From: Ascochyta rabiei
Taxonomy: Eukaryota; Ascomycota; Dothideomycetes; Pleosporales; Didymellaceae
Direction: 5' to 3'
Assembly (NCBI RefSeq): GCF_004011695.2
Contig: NC_082423.1
Coordinates: 930,001 to 994,000 of the forward strand
DNA: 64,000 nucleotides
In this document: positions 46,477 through 57,900 of the stretch, one piece after another
How positions within the stretch are numbered: the stretch's first letter is position 1
Layout: each line of letters opens with the position of its first letter
Notes under the pieces: model-generated
Told to the model about the DNA's origin: nothing
The model's database searches: none
The model's input: the letters and a program-made list of their open reading frames with translations, nothing else
Program-made: the position numbers and the translations under genes

Positions 46477-47451
46477 ATGACGTCTAAAGGTAAGACAGCA
46501 CAAAAGGATCCATCTTCACGGGCAGTTGACTGTCATAGCAATTACACCGGTCTTCTTATTCGCTCATGGCTCGACCATGATGCTAGGCGAGGACTCTGAG
46601 CCGGCAAGAGTATGGGAAGAGGTCGGAAACGAGGCTCTGCGCAGAGGCATAAAAAGAATAGTGATGATGGTTCGTTCCGCCTCTTCGTGGTTCCACAGAC
46701 TAATCGGCTGATCAAAAGTGAACAGGGCGCACACTGGGAGTCTCCCGGCGACATGATCGAGGTCAGCATGAATCCAAACCCTAAATTACTTCCTGTCGGC
46801 TCCGTCAAAGATTCCCGTTGGATGCCTTACAAGATGGTGCCAGACCTTGAGGGCGGAGAAAGGGTCATCAAGCTCCTCTCCAAGGCGGGATTCAACGCCA
46901 AGGCAGCACCCAAGTTTGACTGGATACACGACACGTTTCTCGTCATCATTCGCATGTTTCCACACTGTATCCCACTTCCAACCACCATTGTGTCCATGAA
47001 CGCACGCTACGAGCCACATTACCACCTCAAGCTTGGAACCGCACTTCGCCCGTTACGTTACGAGGACACGCTCATAATCGGGAGCGGAGGGTCGGTACAC
47101 AATTTATACCGCAATCATTGGGCTGACATGCTGCTTTACCGGGACAACTTTGCTCAACCTGTACCGCCCGGGACATGGGCTCTTGAGTTCAGACAGGCGG
47201 TGGAAGACGCCGTCACCAACAACACGGGCCCGGACCTTCGAAGGGCTATAACAAGATTGATGAAGCACCCGAGATACAAAGAGGCGCATGGTACGGATGA
47301 TCATTGGATGGCGTCTCCCTTTGTAGCCGGCGCAGCGGGACACAAGGACGATGTGGGCCCAAACACAATGATTGCCGAGTGTTGGGAGCTTGTCAACATG
47401 TGTAACACGCAGTATCAGCTCGGTAGTTGGGACGATTACAAGAAAATGTAA
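46477..47451 (+). CDS. LigB-type extradiol aromatic ring-opening dioxygenase
   Basis: Three exons: 46477-46489 (only 13 nt), 46539-46669 and 46726-47451; 289 aa. It starts MTSKAITPVFLFAHGSTMML with the first iron-binding His, then AHWESPGD, GSGGSVHNLYRNHW and the TDDHWMASPF segment, the conserved ligand and acid/base positions of class III (LigB/4,5-DOPA-dioxygenase-like) enzymes, together with TWALEFRQAVEDAV. These Fe(II) enzymes open catechol-like rings next to the two hydroxyls. It is the strongest clue that the surrounding genes degrade or remodel an aromatic compound. The tiny first exon and second intron (GTTCGT donor, branch CTAATC) were placed by frame continuity (VMM joined to GAHWE). 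Confidence 0.93.
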
Positions 47452-48021
47452 ACGTAGATAATAATTTCGATACATCATCATTTTCTCTCGCTCAGCCATT
47501 ACGGTTTAGAGATAATACACGGGCCTGCATATCACCTAATAATCAGCCGCGGAGAGATTGTTTCACATTGCGGAGATTTAGGCTCGTGTCTTGTATGCAT
47601 CAGACGACTCGGTACTGTTGAAATTCGCTGATCAACCAGCTGCAATATTTTTGCATTTGCGTGGTGAGTTTTCCAAATTGCTGAGAAATTTGAGGGCCAC
47701 CACAGTACGGCGGAGTGCTCGCCACCGCTTCAACCCTTTAAGATAACTTGGCTGTACCATTATTTCACAGCAGACAAGAGATCCGAAGTAAATCTCTGGC
47801 TACACATAGTGAATTAATTGATGAACACAACGTTGTGACACATTGACTCTGTCATTATCCAAGTTTAAGATGGCCTCCCCTCGGCAATATTAGGCTAGTT
47901 AACATCAGAGGAAAACTAGTTCTGGTATTGTCTACTTTGTCGAGCACTGAATTCCGAAATCATCTCCTATACCAAACGCCTGCACCAGCAACTAACAGCT
48001 ACTGTAATACCGGTCAGCTCT
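47452..48021. other. Convergent intergenic segment
   Basis: About 570 bp, AT-leaning, no gene seen. Confidence 0.4.
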
Positions 48022-48527
48022 TCACCATTCCCCGCCGACCTTGTTCAATCCAATGTCTGTGTATCTCCCTACAGTGTTTCTCCAAGCCCAGCTCGCAGAC
48101 TGCAATCAGTGTTAGTTTTGCACTGCAAGAGCATCTGTGACTTAGGACTCACGGCAATCGTCATGCACCCAGTGATCATGATCCTTCCCACGAGCTGAAA
48201 GACGGGATTCTGGCGCCTCTCTTCCATATCTAGCTCTCGGTTCGCAGGCCGGTAGGGTGGGACCCTTCTGTTGATGTTATCCCACCATGGCGGATTGGAA
48301 ACAGCATATGGGACGGTAGGATGAGCAGCAAGCGTTGGATCGAAGTCATCCGGCTGGCGTTGACGAAGCGTGTGTCCTCCAACTAAAATATCTCCCTCAG
48401 TATCGTTAGGGCCGGGGGTTGATTGATGAATATCGTAGTCGGCGAGTACAGTGAGAAGACCTGGGTCGACTCTCTGGCTTCGAGAGCCATCGTTCTGTAT
48501 TACGGTGGTGGAGGATACTGCGGCCAT
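48022..48527 (-). CDS. Small hypothetical protein, two exons
   Basis: Exon 1 48527-48153 and exon 2 48099-48022; 53-nt intron with GTGAGT donor and CTAAC branch; 150 aa. The start MAAVSSTTVIQNDG is chosen over an upstream Met (48608) as nearer to the conserved-looking part. Acidic/polar N-terminal half, a Pro/Trp-rich middle YAVSNPPWWDNINRRVPPYRP and a short hydrophobic stretch VFQLVGRIMITGCMTIASAS that could be a membrane helix; basic residues follow. I recognise no family. Lies between the dioxygenase and hydrolase B, divergent from the latter. Confidence 0.55.
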
Positions 48528-48884
48528 GGTGTTGTTGGACTTGTGCGCATTGGACCGGACACTTTTGAGAGCACCTACTCTATCGTAACTGGGTGCGAAG
48601 GAGAGCACAAGTGGCCGAGCTCTTACATTGTGTGGAGCCGGTCCGAGCCGGAAACAGCCGGTGCAAGGTTGTCCGCCCGACGTTCATGCCCACACCCGAC
48701 CATTCCACAATCCAAGTCCTGGCTGCCAGCATTAACGATATACTCCTACCGAGGTAACATAATCACGATGGCTAACCTAGCACACAGGGCGGTGTGGAGG
48801 CAACCGGCGTATATCCACGTACACGCATAATAGCCGCCTCCCTCGCAACTACCATCGGCAGTTGTTACCTTCTTCGCAAACATC
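48528..48884. promoter_or_regulatory. Divergent promoter between the small protein and hydrolase B
   Basis: About 360 bp. Contains a cluster of CCGG sites (GTCCGAGCCGGAAACAGCCG near 48640-48660), possible CGG half-sites. No gene. Confidence 0.35.
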
Positions 48885-50819
48885 ATGACTTCTGATAAAT
48901 TCTTGATTACCGATCGGGACAACTTTCCTTATGTGTACATGCAACACAAGGACATCCCACGCAAACAGCGCGATGACGGCTTCCTGCGCAGTAACATTTA
49001 CCTACCAAAGGATGCAGCACCGTTCGGAAACAAAAAATACCCGGTGATTGCAACCTACGGTCCTTGTATGTAGTTGTGTACACGGAATCTGAATTGCGGC
49101 GTTGATATGCTGACGACAGCCAGACGGCAAAGAAGTTCCCTACAGCGTGTTTCACCCGAAGTCATGGGCGCAACTCAACCCAGAAATGAAGTCGGCCCAC
49201 GCCGCCTGGGAAACGCCCGATCCAGGCTACTGGACTGCTCAAGGCTTTGTGGTCGTGCGTGTCGATGAGCGTGGCGCGGGCCAAAGCCCAGGCAAGCTGG
49301 ACACTATGTCGCGCGGCACCAGCGAGGCCTTCTTCGATGTTGTGGAGTGGTGTGCCGAACAGGAATGGTCGTCTGGGAAAGTCGGCTTGTTGGGTATCAG
49401 CTACTATGCAGGCACACAGTGGAGGGTTGCTGCACGACGTCCAAAAGGACTGGCGGCCATTATTCCTTGGGAGGGCATGAGCGATTACTATCGAGACCGC
49501 GTGAGGCATGGCGGTGTCTTATCCGACAAATTCATCAGTAAGCTCGGCGATATGAAATCTCCACTATGTAGCGCCGCAAGCTAATGTTTCTCTAGAATTC
49601 TGGTGGGAGAATGCTGTTGTTAAGAACCAATACGGTACACCAGGCCGCGCAGCTAAGAATTGGGGCCTTGATACCCTGGATGGTGATCTCGACGACGCAA
49701 CTCTGGTTGCCAATCGAAGGAACCAGATGGAGGATACAGCAGCGCACCGCTTCCTCGACGATGAATACTACGCTAGTCGTAACTTCGAAGTTGAGAACAT
49801 AGAAGTCCCACTGCTCAGCGTGGCCAACTGGGTAAGACCCCTTGTTACCATTTGGGAACATGACCGCTAACCGGTAAAAACAGGGGGGAATCCTTCTGCA
49901 TCTCCGTGGTAACGTACTTGGCTGGATGCGTGCCTCTTCGCCGTACAAGTTTCTCCACTTCGTCGTCGGCCGGCATGACTTGCCCTTCTACTATGAGCAC
50001 TCGGCCAAGCTGCAGCTATCGTTCTTCGATGCCTTTTTGAAGGACAACGACTACGGTGGTTGGAAGTCCGGTGAGCAGCCGCGCGTCCAACTGTGCTTAA
50101 GGAAGGGAGACTGCGGCGTCGACGACCCAGAACGTGAGCTCGCGTTCCCAACGCGTGGCGAAGCAGACTGGCCTATTCCGGACACAGCCTACACCAAATT
50201 CTACCTCACAGCAGACCAGAAGCTGTCCGAAGATGCGAAGGGCAAGAGTCATGCATTCTCCTACGATGCATTGGCTGGTGAGCCCGTGCAGTTCCGCTAC
50301 ACCACTTCGCAAACGCTCGAATTGACGGGCCACATCGTAGCGCACTTGAGCGTCTCAGCATCAGCCAACGGCACCTCTTCGCCCACGGATATTGACCTGT
50401 TTGTCACTCTTCGGAAGCTCGCCAAAGATGGATCGGAAGTGTTCTATACCGGCACAATGGGCGACGCCGTCCCGGTCGTCAAGGGCTGGCAACGAGTGTC
50501 GCTGCGGACAACAGATCCTTCCCACGCCCTTCACCGACCATACCTGCCGTATCGCAACTACCTCTCGTCGGACGTGCGAGAAGTCAAAGCTGGTCAGAAG
50601 TATGAAGTTGACGTGGAAGTGTGGCCCACGAATGTGGTTTTGGAGGAGGGCGAGACGCTGGTCTTCGAGGTCGCGGGACATGACACCCAGGGTGTAGGTA
50701 CCTTCTCTCATGACCATTTGGAGGATCGAAAGGCGGAAGTATTTGGTGGAACGAATTCCGTTCATGTAGGGGGTGAAGACAGCTGGTTGTTGCTGCCTGT
50801 CATTCCCGCTAGGCAATAG
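48885..50819 (+). CDS. S15/CocE-type alpha/beta hydrolase B
   Basis: Four exons: 48885-49065, 49124-49537, 49596-49831, 49884-50819; introns 58, 58 and 52 nt; 588 aa. Landmarks: YPVIATYGPYGKEVPYS, the oxyanion region VDERGAGQSPGKLD, nucleophile elbow LLGISYYAGTQW (Ser), WEGMSDYYRDRVRHGG, and VVGRHDLPFYYEH as the likely His segment. The C-terminal jelly-roll domain (PF08530 type) contains DIDLFVTLRKL and ends VGGEDSWLLLPVIPARQ. It is the same family as hydrolase A but clearly different in sequence, so the two probably act on different substrates or steps. The first exon acceptor (GCCAG) was chosen because it restores TYGPYGKE. Confidence 0.92.
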
Positions 50820-51404
50820 AAAGCGATATGTCACGTTGTTTCTAAACCCTCATTCGCCGATTGGAACAGCTAGGCTGCTGACTGGAGTGCAACTACCAGC
50901 CAGTCCTGACCTGCTTCGCGACACAGCCAACAACTACGGCGCCAGGCTAAGGCACACATAGGACGCAAACAAGAAAGGTTGGATGACTCTATCCTATGGC
51001 CTGCAAGATGTCCACTGCGAGACCCTAACAAGTAGACAGCCTCATAGGCCCTTCCGTTCGAATGGCTCCTCGCGCCTCCAATGGCCCCATGTCCTCGCGG
51101 TTTGATTCCATGTCTCATTCGACACGGACGCATTCAGCTTCATAGATTTGCATGGCAGCATGGATCCTCAGTACAGTGGTCGCTGACTTCAAGGGGCCTC
51201 GAGTTTTGGGTCGCGAGTCTCTTATGCGAAGCCGTGCAGATGTTGTATGCCGCCAAGAAGGGTTTAAGAGTGAGCCTGTGTACTGCTGCAAGTCCTGACC
51301 TGAACGAGTCGATATCGAGACTGGCATCCGACTCACCCGTCTTCAACACAACGTTTCGCGCCGCAACAAGTAGTACTTATACATAGAAAACGGCCATATC
51401 TTTC
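50820..51404. other. Intergenic segment
   Basis: Ordinary composition, several unconvincing ORFs. It marks the right edge of the enzyme cluster. Confidence 0.4.
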
Positions 51405-51523
51405 ACATACGACCATAGGACGTTGAAAACAAGGCTTCCCGTTCGCTCAGCCCTATTTAAGCAACGTACCGGCGGATCAGTAGTTAGGTGGGTGACCACT
51501 AGCGAATACCCGCTGTTGTATGT
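51405..51523 (+). rRNA. 5S ribosomal RNA
   Basis: 119 nt from ACATACGACCATAGG to GTTGTATGT, followed by a run of seven T (Pol III stop). The ends pair (ACATAC/GTATGT), helix II pairs ACGTTG with CAACGT, and the conserved GGTGGGTGACCAC is present. In filamentous ascomycetes 5S genes are dispersed singly, as here. Compared with the fungal 5S I remember, several paired positions differ in a compensated way. Differs from the copy at 60951 by one C/T. Confidence 0.9.
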
Positions 51524-51544
51524 TTTTTTGCTTTTTCTTCTGCT

Positions 51545-51733
51545 AAGAACGAACGATGATCTTGGTAAGACTTGAAAGGTGATTGGATATCCTCGTCCCA
51601 CGACCACTTTCCGAATGCAGCTTCCATGTATTCAATGCCGCCAGTATATGCCGATATCCATGACCACAAAGGAATTGGATTCGCCGGATCGCCGCCAAAC
51701 CAGACATCGATGAAAGTAACAGTCGAACATGCA
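51545..51733 (-). pseudogene. Truncated exon of an unknown protein gene
   Basis: The minus strand is open and protein-like (FIDVWFGGDPANPIPLWSWI, then YTGGIEYMEAAFGKWSWDED) and ends at about 51545 near the 5S gene. Upstream it runs into the LINE fragment at about 51736, so the 5' part of the gene is missing. I cannot name the family. It looks like the tail of a gene cut by the retrotransposon. Confidence 0.35.
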
Positions 51734-51735
51734 AG

Positions 51736-52185
51736 ACGCAGGCAGAGAGAGCATGGATCAGCGCGTGGAGGGAAGAAAAGAAAGGCCGCGCGACATACAG
51801 GCACATGCCGGTGCCAACTAAAAGGGTGCTGCAGCCCTACAAGGGGCTTAGCAAGAGGGAGAGCGCGCTGCTGGTGCAGCTGCAGACCGAGAAGATCGTT
51901 CTCAGCAACTTCCCATTTCAATCGAGAAGTCCCGAAAATCACTAGCTCCCGCTGCAGCTGTGGAGAAAGGCGACAAATCATTGCCTACGTCCTGCTCCGC
52001 TGCAGCAAGCACGAGTACCTCCGGAACCGCATCTTCGCTAACCTATCTGGACGACACAGCCTTAAGACTTTACTAAGCACGCTGCAGCTAGCCACTAAAG
52101 CTATTAAGTATATAGAGCAAACGCAGATCCTTAGGCAAGTGGGGATCAGAGATACGCAGACGACGCTGAGCGTTGGGGGGAGACT
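51736..52185 (+). mobile_element. 5'-truncated LINE (non-LTR retrotransposon) fragment
   Basis: One plus frame gives MPVPTKRVLQPYKGLSKRES and LLVQLQTEKI; after a frameshift at about 51940 another gives CSCGERRQIIAYVLLRCSKH followed by LRNRIFANLSGRHSLKTLL. This is the C-terminal zinc-binding end of fungal LINE reverse-transcriptase polyproteins (C-x-C ... H-x4-C). It is not strongly RIP-mutated. A 3' region with two GAGTAGGATAAC units near 52430-52475 may be the element's tail. Confidence 0.7.
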
Positions 52186-52189
52186 GTAG

Positions 52190-53310
52190 GTACAGCGGAC
52201 GAGACAGACAAGGCTATGCGCCTCTACGAGCCTGGAAACATAGCATGCAGTCAGTACAACCGCTGTCGAAATGAGCTGGCGGGCAAATTGTAGATAGTGG
52301 TTGATGGAAAACGGCAGGTTCCTGGGGCAGCTGGTTCCTCTCGTGAGGGATGAAGTGGGGCGGCGCGGATCGCTGTCTGCCACAACCTGTCATCCCGGGC
52401 ACCAGCTTCGCAGAACGAAACTGAAACCGAGTAGGATAACTAGACTAAATTGAACTAAACCGAGTAGGATAACCAAGCCTGTCGGCGGTCGGCTCTCTCC
52501 CGCGCTGCTAGTGGCGTCAAAGTCAAACGGGCTTTTGGGCCTCAGGCCAACCGCTGCTCAGCAACATCATAGGCTGACATCCACTGCTTGATCTACTGTA
52601 TCCAAAGACGGCTAAAGCCAGCTGCCTAAAATGTATCACCTGGCATATCAGAACAACAAATTCTACTATATTGGATGAGAGGTTCGAAGGATACTGTCTT
52701 TACAGTGAGCGGAGCCGAGTCAGCCGCTAGCCTCAAATTGCAATGAGACGGCCGTGCGGCTAGGAGCCATCGTTACGCGTCAAGCGCGGGCTTTAACTGA
52801 TCCCAGGCCAGTTCCGAGATCATCGGCCTGGCCTCATTTCCCAAGCAAGCTGTGCCACTGTTCTGGCTACACTTGCCGTCGTATAACACATTGTCCAGCG
52901 TGTGTCTTCGACTCAAGTCACACCAAGCAGCATTCACGATGGGTGACCGGTCGAAGATGCGGACTTTTCGAACATCTCCATCGGAAGCGCGTGCCATGTG
53001 CTGTATGATCTTCTCAACAGCACCATAGAGATTCCTTTTGAACCATATCGTCCGGAGGCTCGGAAGGCACAGGATCGACCGTGTGTAACAAGGCTCCGCG
53101 TCATAAGGTATATGGAAAGGCTTCAAATGAAGGTTACAGCTGGGAAGCCCATCGCACAGGGATTGATTGATTGATTGAATAGTTTAATGTCCTGTGTAAG
53201 TCTAAGACTATATAAGACGAGAGCAGTTAAGCTGCTCTAGTAATTTAAGGAGTGTGTTGGTGTAAAGGGATAGTAAATATGTGTTTGCAGTCCTATAGTA
53301 AGAGCCTATA
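52190..53310. other. LINE 3' region and gene-poor DNA
   Basis: 52190-52480 is probably the 3' untranslated part of the LINE. Beyond it a 117-codon minus-strand ORF (52773-53126) is present but unsupported. A GATT microsatellite (GATTGATTGATTGATTGAAT) lies at 53161-53180. Confidence 0.4.
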
Positions 53311-53882
53311 ACGTACCCCACGGACGAGTCGGACACCGGACGAGTCGGACACGTCGTTTTACTAGAGAAAATCAAGAATCTAAGGCTTAATTACTCCAAA
53401 TCCACTTAATAAAAACTTTTAAGATTTCTATAGAGTATCTCCCTATATATAATAAGTAATCTATTAGAATTTTAGAATACTGCTAACTTTATTAGGTATA
53501 GCTGTCTAATAACTCTACTTTTTAAAGGTACCTAAACTCTATATCTGAAGAAGCACTAGCTCTAGAGCCTAGATATTCTAGAGATCTATAAACTATAGTT
53601 GGTATATAATATTATAAAAACATAGTAATTTATTATAGTAGTTAAAATATAGTTTACAAGGATTAAGTAGCTCTAAAATCTATCTACTTAGAACTTATAC
53701 AGCTTATCTAATACTACTTCTATACCTATGCAATTCTAATAGATTCTGCGTTATATATCTATATATCTCTACTAAGAGTTTTAGACTAGTAGCTGCTATC
53801 TTAGCAGAGTTATTAAGAGAAATCTAAATTCTTGGCAAAAGTGTCCGACTCGTCCGGTGTCCGACTCGTCCGTGGGGTACGT
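53311..53882. mobile_element. Pogo-type MITE, 572 bp
   Basis: Starts ACGTACCCCACGGACGAGTC and ends in the exact inverse, flanked by TA (53309-53310, 53883-53884). Each terminus holds two direct copies of GGACGAGTCGGACAC. The interior is AT-rich without coding potential. Termini share the ACGTACCCCAC cap with copy C, so it was probably mobilised by a pogo transposase. Confidence 0.88.
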
Positions 53883-53984
53883 TACTCTTAGAAGTAAACA
53901 GAGGGTTTTAGACGTCTGTTGTTTGTTATAGGTACTACTTACGTATACCTACTCCAGTCTCTAAAATAAAAGCTAAAGTAGCTA

Positions 53985-54865
53985 TAATTCCTTAGTTTGT
54001 GTGTAGTAGTAGGGTTATTATTAGCCTTTGTCCTTATAGGCTGTCTTGCATTATTTTCCTTACTTCTCTCTATTCCTTATAGCTTAGTAGGAGGTGTTGT
54101 ATTATTTATATATAGCTATAGATATATCTATTATTATCTACCTTCTATATATTATATAGGTATGCCTTATTATAGCTATATTCTAGTTTTAGCTAGTAAT
54201 AGGCACTAGCTAACTCTCTCTTAGTATTTTTTAGTAGTTTTATCTTATTTATTAGTTCTAGCTAGTATTTTACTGTATAGGTGCTAGGAAGTCTGCTTTC
54301 TTATTTCCTGCAATGTCTTAGTGTCTAGGTGCCTATTTAAGGCTAATTATAGCTCCTTTATTTTTAATAGTTTTAGCTGCTTTTATACAGCGTATTTGCT
54401 AGGCTTGTCTAGGCTTATTTAAGGGGGTTTTTAGTCTTAGGATTACTGTCTAGTAATCTATAAAGACTTAGATGTCCTATATTACTATAGCTATAGTAGC
54501 TGTAATTTTAATGCCTTTTATTATACCTTTTAGTTCTCTATTTTATATAATTTAGTCTTTACTAATATTTTAGCTTATAGAGTAGATTTCCTTAGGCTGT
54601 TGTTTGTAGTCTAGGACTGTAATTCCTACTCCTATGCCTAAGCCTTTTTTTTTATAGAAGAAGCGTCTGTGTAGATAGCTAGTATATTACTTCCTACTTT
54701 TTGTAGCATCTGCGTATTGTGTACTTTTGCTTCTTCTTCTTTTAGTAGCCTTGAGATTTCAGCCTGGTATGCTATATCCTTGTTCCAGGGGCAGAAGTAG
54801 TAGTCTTTTAGTTTTTCTTCTCTTGTGCTAGGCGTAGTCTTCTCTATAGACTGTGTGATTTGCAT
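53985..54865 (-). mobile_element. RIP-decayed LINE fragment with RNase H domain
   Basis: On the minus strand 54865-54640 is open (PWNKDIAYQAEISRLLKEEE, ending ILAIYTDASSI, the RNase H beta-strand with catalytic Asp). Further on, between stops, APRH then DIAGNKKADFLAP matches the later RNase H motif (GHxDIxGNExAD). The sequence is AT-rich with RIP-type stops, unlike the LINE fragment at 51.7 kb. Orientation is opposite to that fragment. Confidence 0.8.
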
Positions 54866-54926
54866 GAAGTCCTATGGTATTACAGAGCCTTTTCCTATAT
54901 GTGCTGGGTTCAGAGCACAACAACCA

Positions 54927-57900
54927 TTAGTCCCAAAATGCGCCGACCGGGTAAACAATCTCCTCTTCTGAGACAACAGTGGACGAGATCTTATCGAAAA
55001 GGTGGCTCCACATGGATTGCACTTGCATATCTGTCTTCGTCTCTTCCGCTCGCATCCGCGCCTCCTGTTCTAATTGCTCCCTCTCGTCTGCGTCCTGCGC
55101 CCGTTTCACAGCAAGGTCGTCTTCGATGTCATCCACTGCAGTATCACCTTTTTGTCGCATTGCTTCAATCATGTCGAGTAGAGTGTTTCCTTCCTTGGTT
55201 TTCATGGTCAACAGCTTCTCCAAGACCCCACTAGGCATTCTGTCCAGCAGGGCCCTTACAGTCTCACCCTTTCGACGACATTCTAAAGCGGCATGAAGAA
55301 CTGTCTTCCCCTGTCCACACTGGGCTTGGAAAACGTCAGCGTTGGCGTTATGTCCGAGGAGCTGACAGAGTAGATCTCTGCGGCCAATCTCAACCGACAT
55401 ATGAAGAGGGAAACGGTATGGAGCCTTCGAAGGCGCTAACATATCTGCGCCTTTACGGAGTAGTACAGTCACTACCTCTGTTGCTCCATAGTAACCGGCA
55501 TGATATCGCGTAGTGCTGCCCATACGAAGAGCATTAATACCCGCACTCTCACAATTTTCTGCAAGCCATTTGGCCGTTTTGTTACAGCCAGTGCTTACCG
55601 CGTTGTCTAGTGCTCTTTGAAAGGGACCATCGTGTAAGTGATGCGGTACTTTTCGACAAGAAACGCAAACATCCAGATGTCGCTTCAGCAATTCGGTGCA
55701 TCCATGGGTCGCGAAGAGAACCAACATGCCGTCGTCCTTCTTCAGTAGCGTTGTGGCGAGCTCTTCTGCTCGAAAGATGAAGTTTGTCGCCTTCAAGCTG
55801 CATTGTTTGAGCAACATCAGATGCCTCTCGACGGCTATTGCCGCACTTTTGGGCACGCAGGAATCCACGAAATTTGGCATCTTGTACAGAGCGTCCATGA
55901 CCCTTTCACTCTGCCTTGCATGGTAAACCCAGTGTTCCCAGGCGTATTCCAAGAACGGAAAGGGGTTCTTGCTGTTCCAGCAATTCTTCAATGCCCCAAG
56001 GCATAGCTTAAGGAGTGCATAATGACTTTGCGCTTCCCAATCTGAGGGCTCGATTGACTTTGAGATGCGTGTGCGTCGCAAGCTGCCCTCCACTGATGGA
56101 AAGACGAAGCGCACCACAGCATCTGATCCTTCGCTTCGATATATCTCCAACAGGCCGAGTCCGACTTTGCGGAGATAGGACTCAAATATAGGTCCGGGTT
56201 TTCTTCCTCTTGCCGAGTTTTCCCAGTCACGGAGTTCGGTGACAGCACTGCCATCAACGAAAGCCAGCGCCTGCCTGACCTGCTCTGGTGTCATCAACAG
56301 ACGCGCCGCAGAGATGATCTGGAGCAAGAGGATTGTGTCCGGGCTGTCTAGACATTGTGACCCAACGACATTCTCGAATTCGTATTTGTGCGATCCCTTT
56401 CCCTAGGCGAGCTCGAGAAACTCTGCATCCATCATCTCTTTGACGTCTTCATGATTGGAGCTCAGATTCCACCAGACAGCTCGCTCTAGAACTACCTTCA
56501 GCCACTTGAACTCTCTAAGACGGTGTCGAGTCAATCTGTGGTAAACTAGCAGATGCACTCCTCGATCGTTGATCTTTTGCACTCCGTTCTTGATAAATTG
56601 CTGTACAGCCCTTTCGATCTGATCTTCAACAATAATGGTCAAGGTCTCAGGTTCGAGATCTCCGTGGTCAGGGTGAACCCTTCGACAAATGCAGACCCGA
56701 ATATCAGCTCCGGCAATGCTTGCGTCTCTCAGGAGACTATCGATGAACTGTAGTACCTCCAAAGACTCCGTGCATACGTCAAGAGCGTCGATGAGAATGC
56801 GGACACGACGGATCCGACTGCTCGTATCGGCCAACATGATCTCCCTCAAGGCATTCTTGGTCCTGTTGATCGTCCAGTAATCCAATATTCGGGACCGATC
56901 TGTGGCCTCGAAGGCTTCTTTCCATAATTCAAGGAAATACCATGGTTTCTTTGGCGCCTTATTCAGAAGTTGACAGAGCAAGGACCTATAGAGACGCTGC
57001 AGCCGATCAGCTGGCGGCATCTTTCGGCCCTCGACATCTCCAAAGCTGTGTCGAATAAGAATAGCCCCCTCACTTGTGCATCTTTTGGCGATTTCAGTCA
57101 GTAGAACAGTCTTTCCGGTTCCTGGATTGCCTCTCAGTGACAACAGAGCGTGTGACCGACTGCCTTTGGGGTCATCATCGTTCCACTTGGTGTAGCTCTT
57201 GTGTTCGAAGAACCATCCAGGCTTCTCGAAGAGCCAGATTTCCTCATTGTTGGTCACATCTTCGGAGACGTATAGTGCACGTTTGCAGCCTGCTCGAAAG
57301 TTCAAGCACATGCTAGAAGTAAATGGCACAGTGCTCACCTATGTATACATAATCATCTACGATCGTGCCTATGGTATTTCAGAAATACTACTACGGAATT
57401 AGACCATTGGATATTCAAGCATTTGCTTACTCGAGTGCTCGATAATCTCTGTCAATGCATCACTGACGTTCTCGAAATCGTCCTCTGTCGGTTTGGCAAA
57501 CTTGTTGATGTTGAAGTGGTTGCGCGATATCGAACACCTATCGGCGAAGTCGAGACAGCCCGAGCTCTCAGTGACAACGATGGCCTAGTAGTTGTAGATA
57601 AGCCAAGGTGACGCACGAAAACAAAATTTACTCACATATCTCTCTTTGCCTCCAACGATCTTCTCTGGATTTGCTTGACCTGTTTCGTAGAAGCAAGAAA
57701 GTTTCGCTCTCGGTTCGCTTTTGTACACTGAGCTGAACTCATCGAGCAGTCCTTTCAGCGTCTCATCTTCATTCTGGAGGATGTTGAGGCTTCCGATGCG
57801 GACCTGATCTTCAGTGTACTCCTCCAAGGCCGCTGCCAGCATTACACTGTGTTTCATCCCATGCACACCTCTAAAAGGTGTTCCAAGAGTCAGAACACCA

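Noticed and set aside
30815..50819. Polyketide or non-ribosomal peptide biosynthetic cluster
   Set aside because: Tailoring-type enzymes are present, but no PKS, NRPS, terpene cyclase or DMATS is visible between 30 and 51 kb, so a catabolic reading fits better.
52773..53126. 117-codon minus-strand ORF
   Set aside because: No recognisable motif, no splice support, and it lies between transposon fragments; could be decayed coding DNA but cannot be supported.
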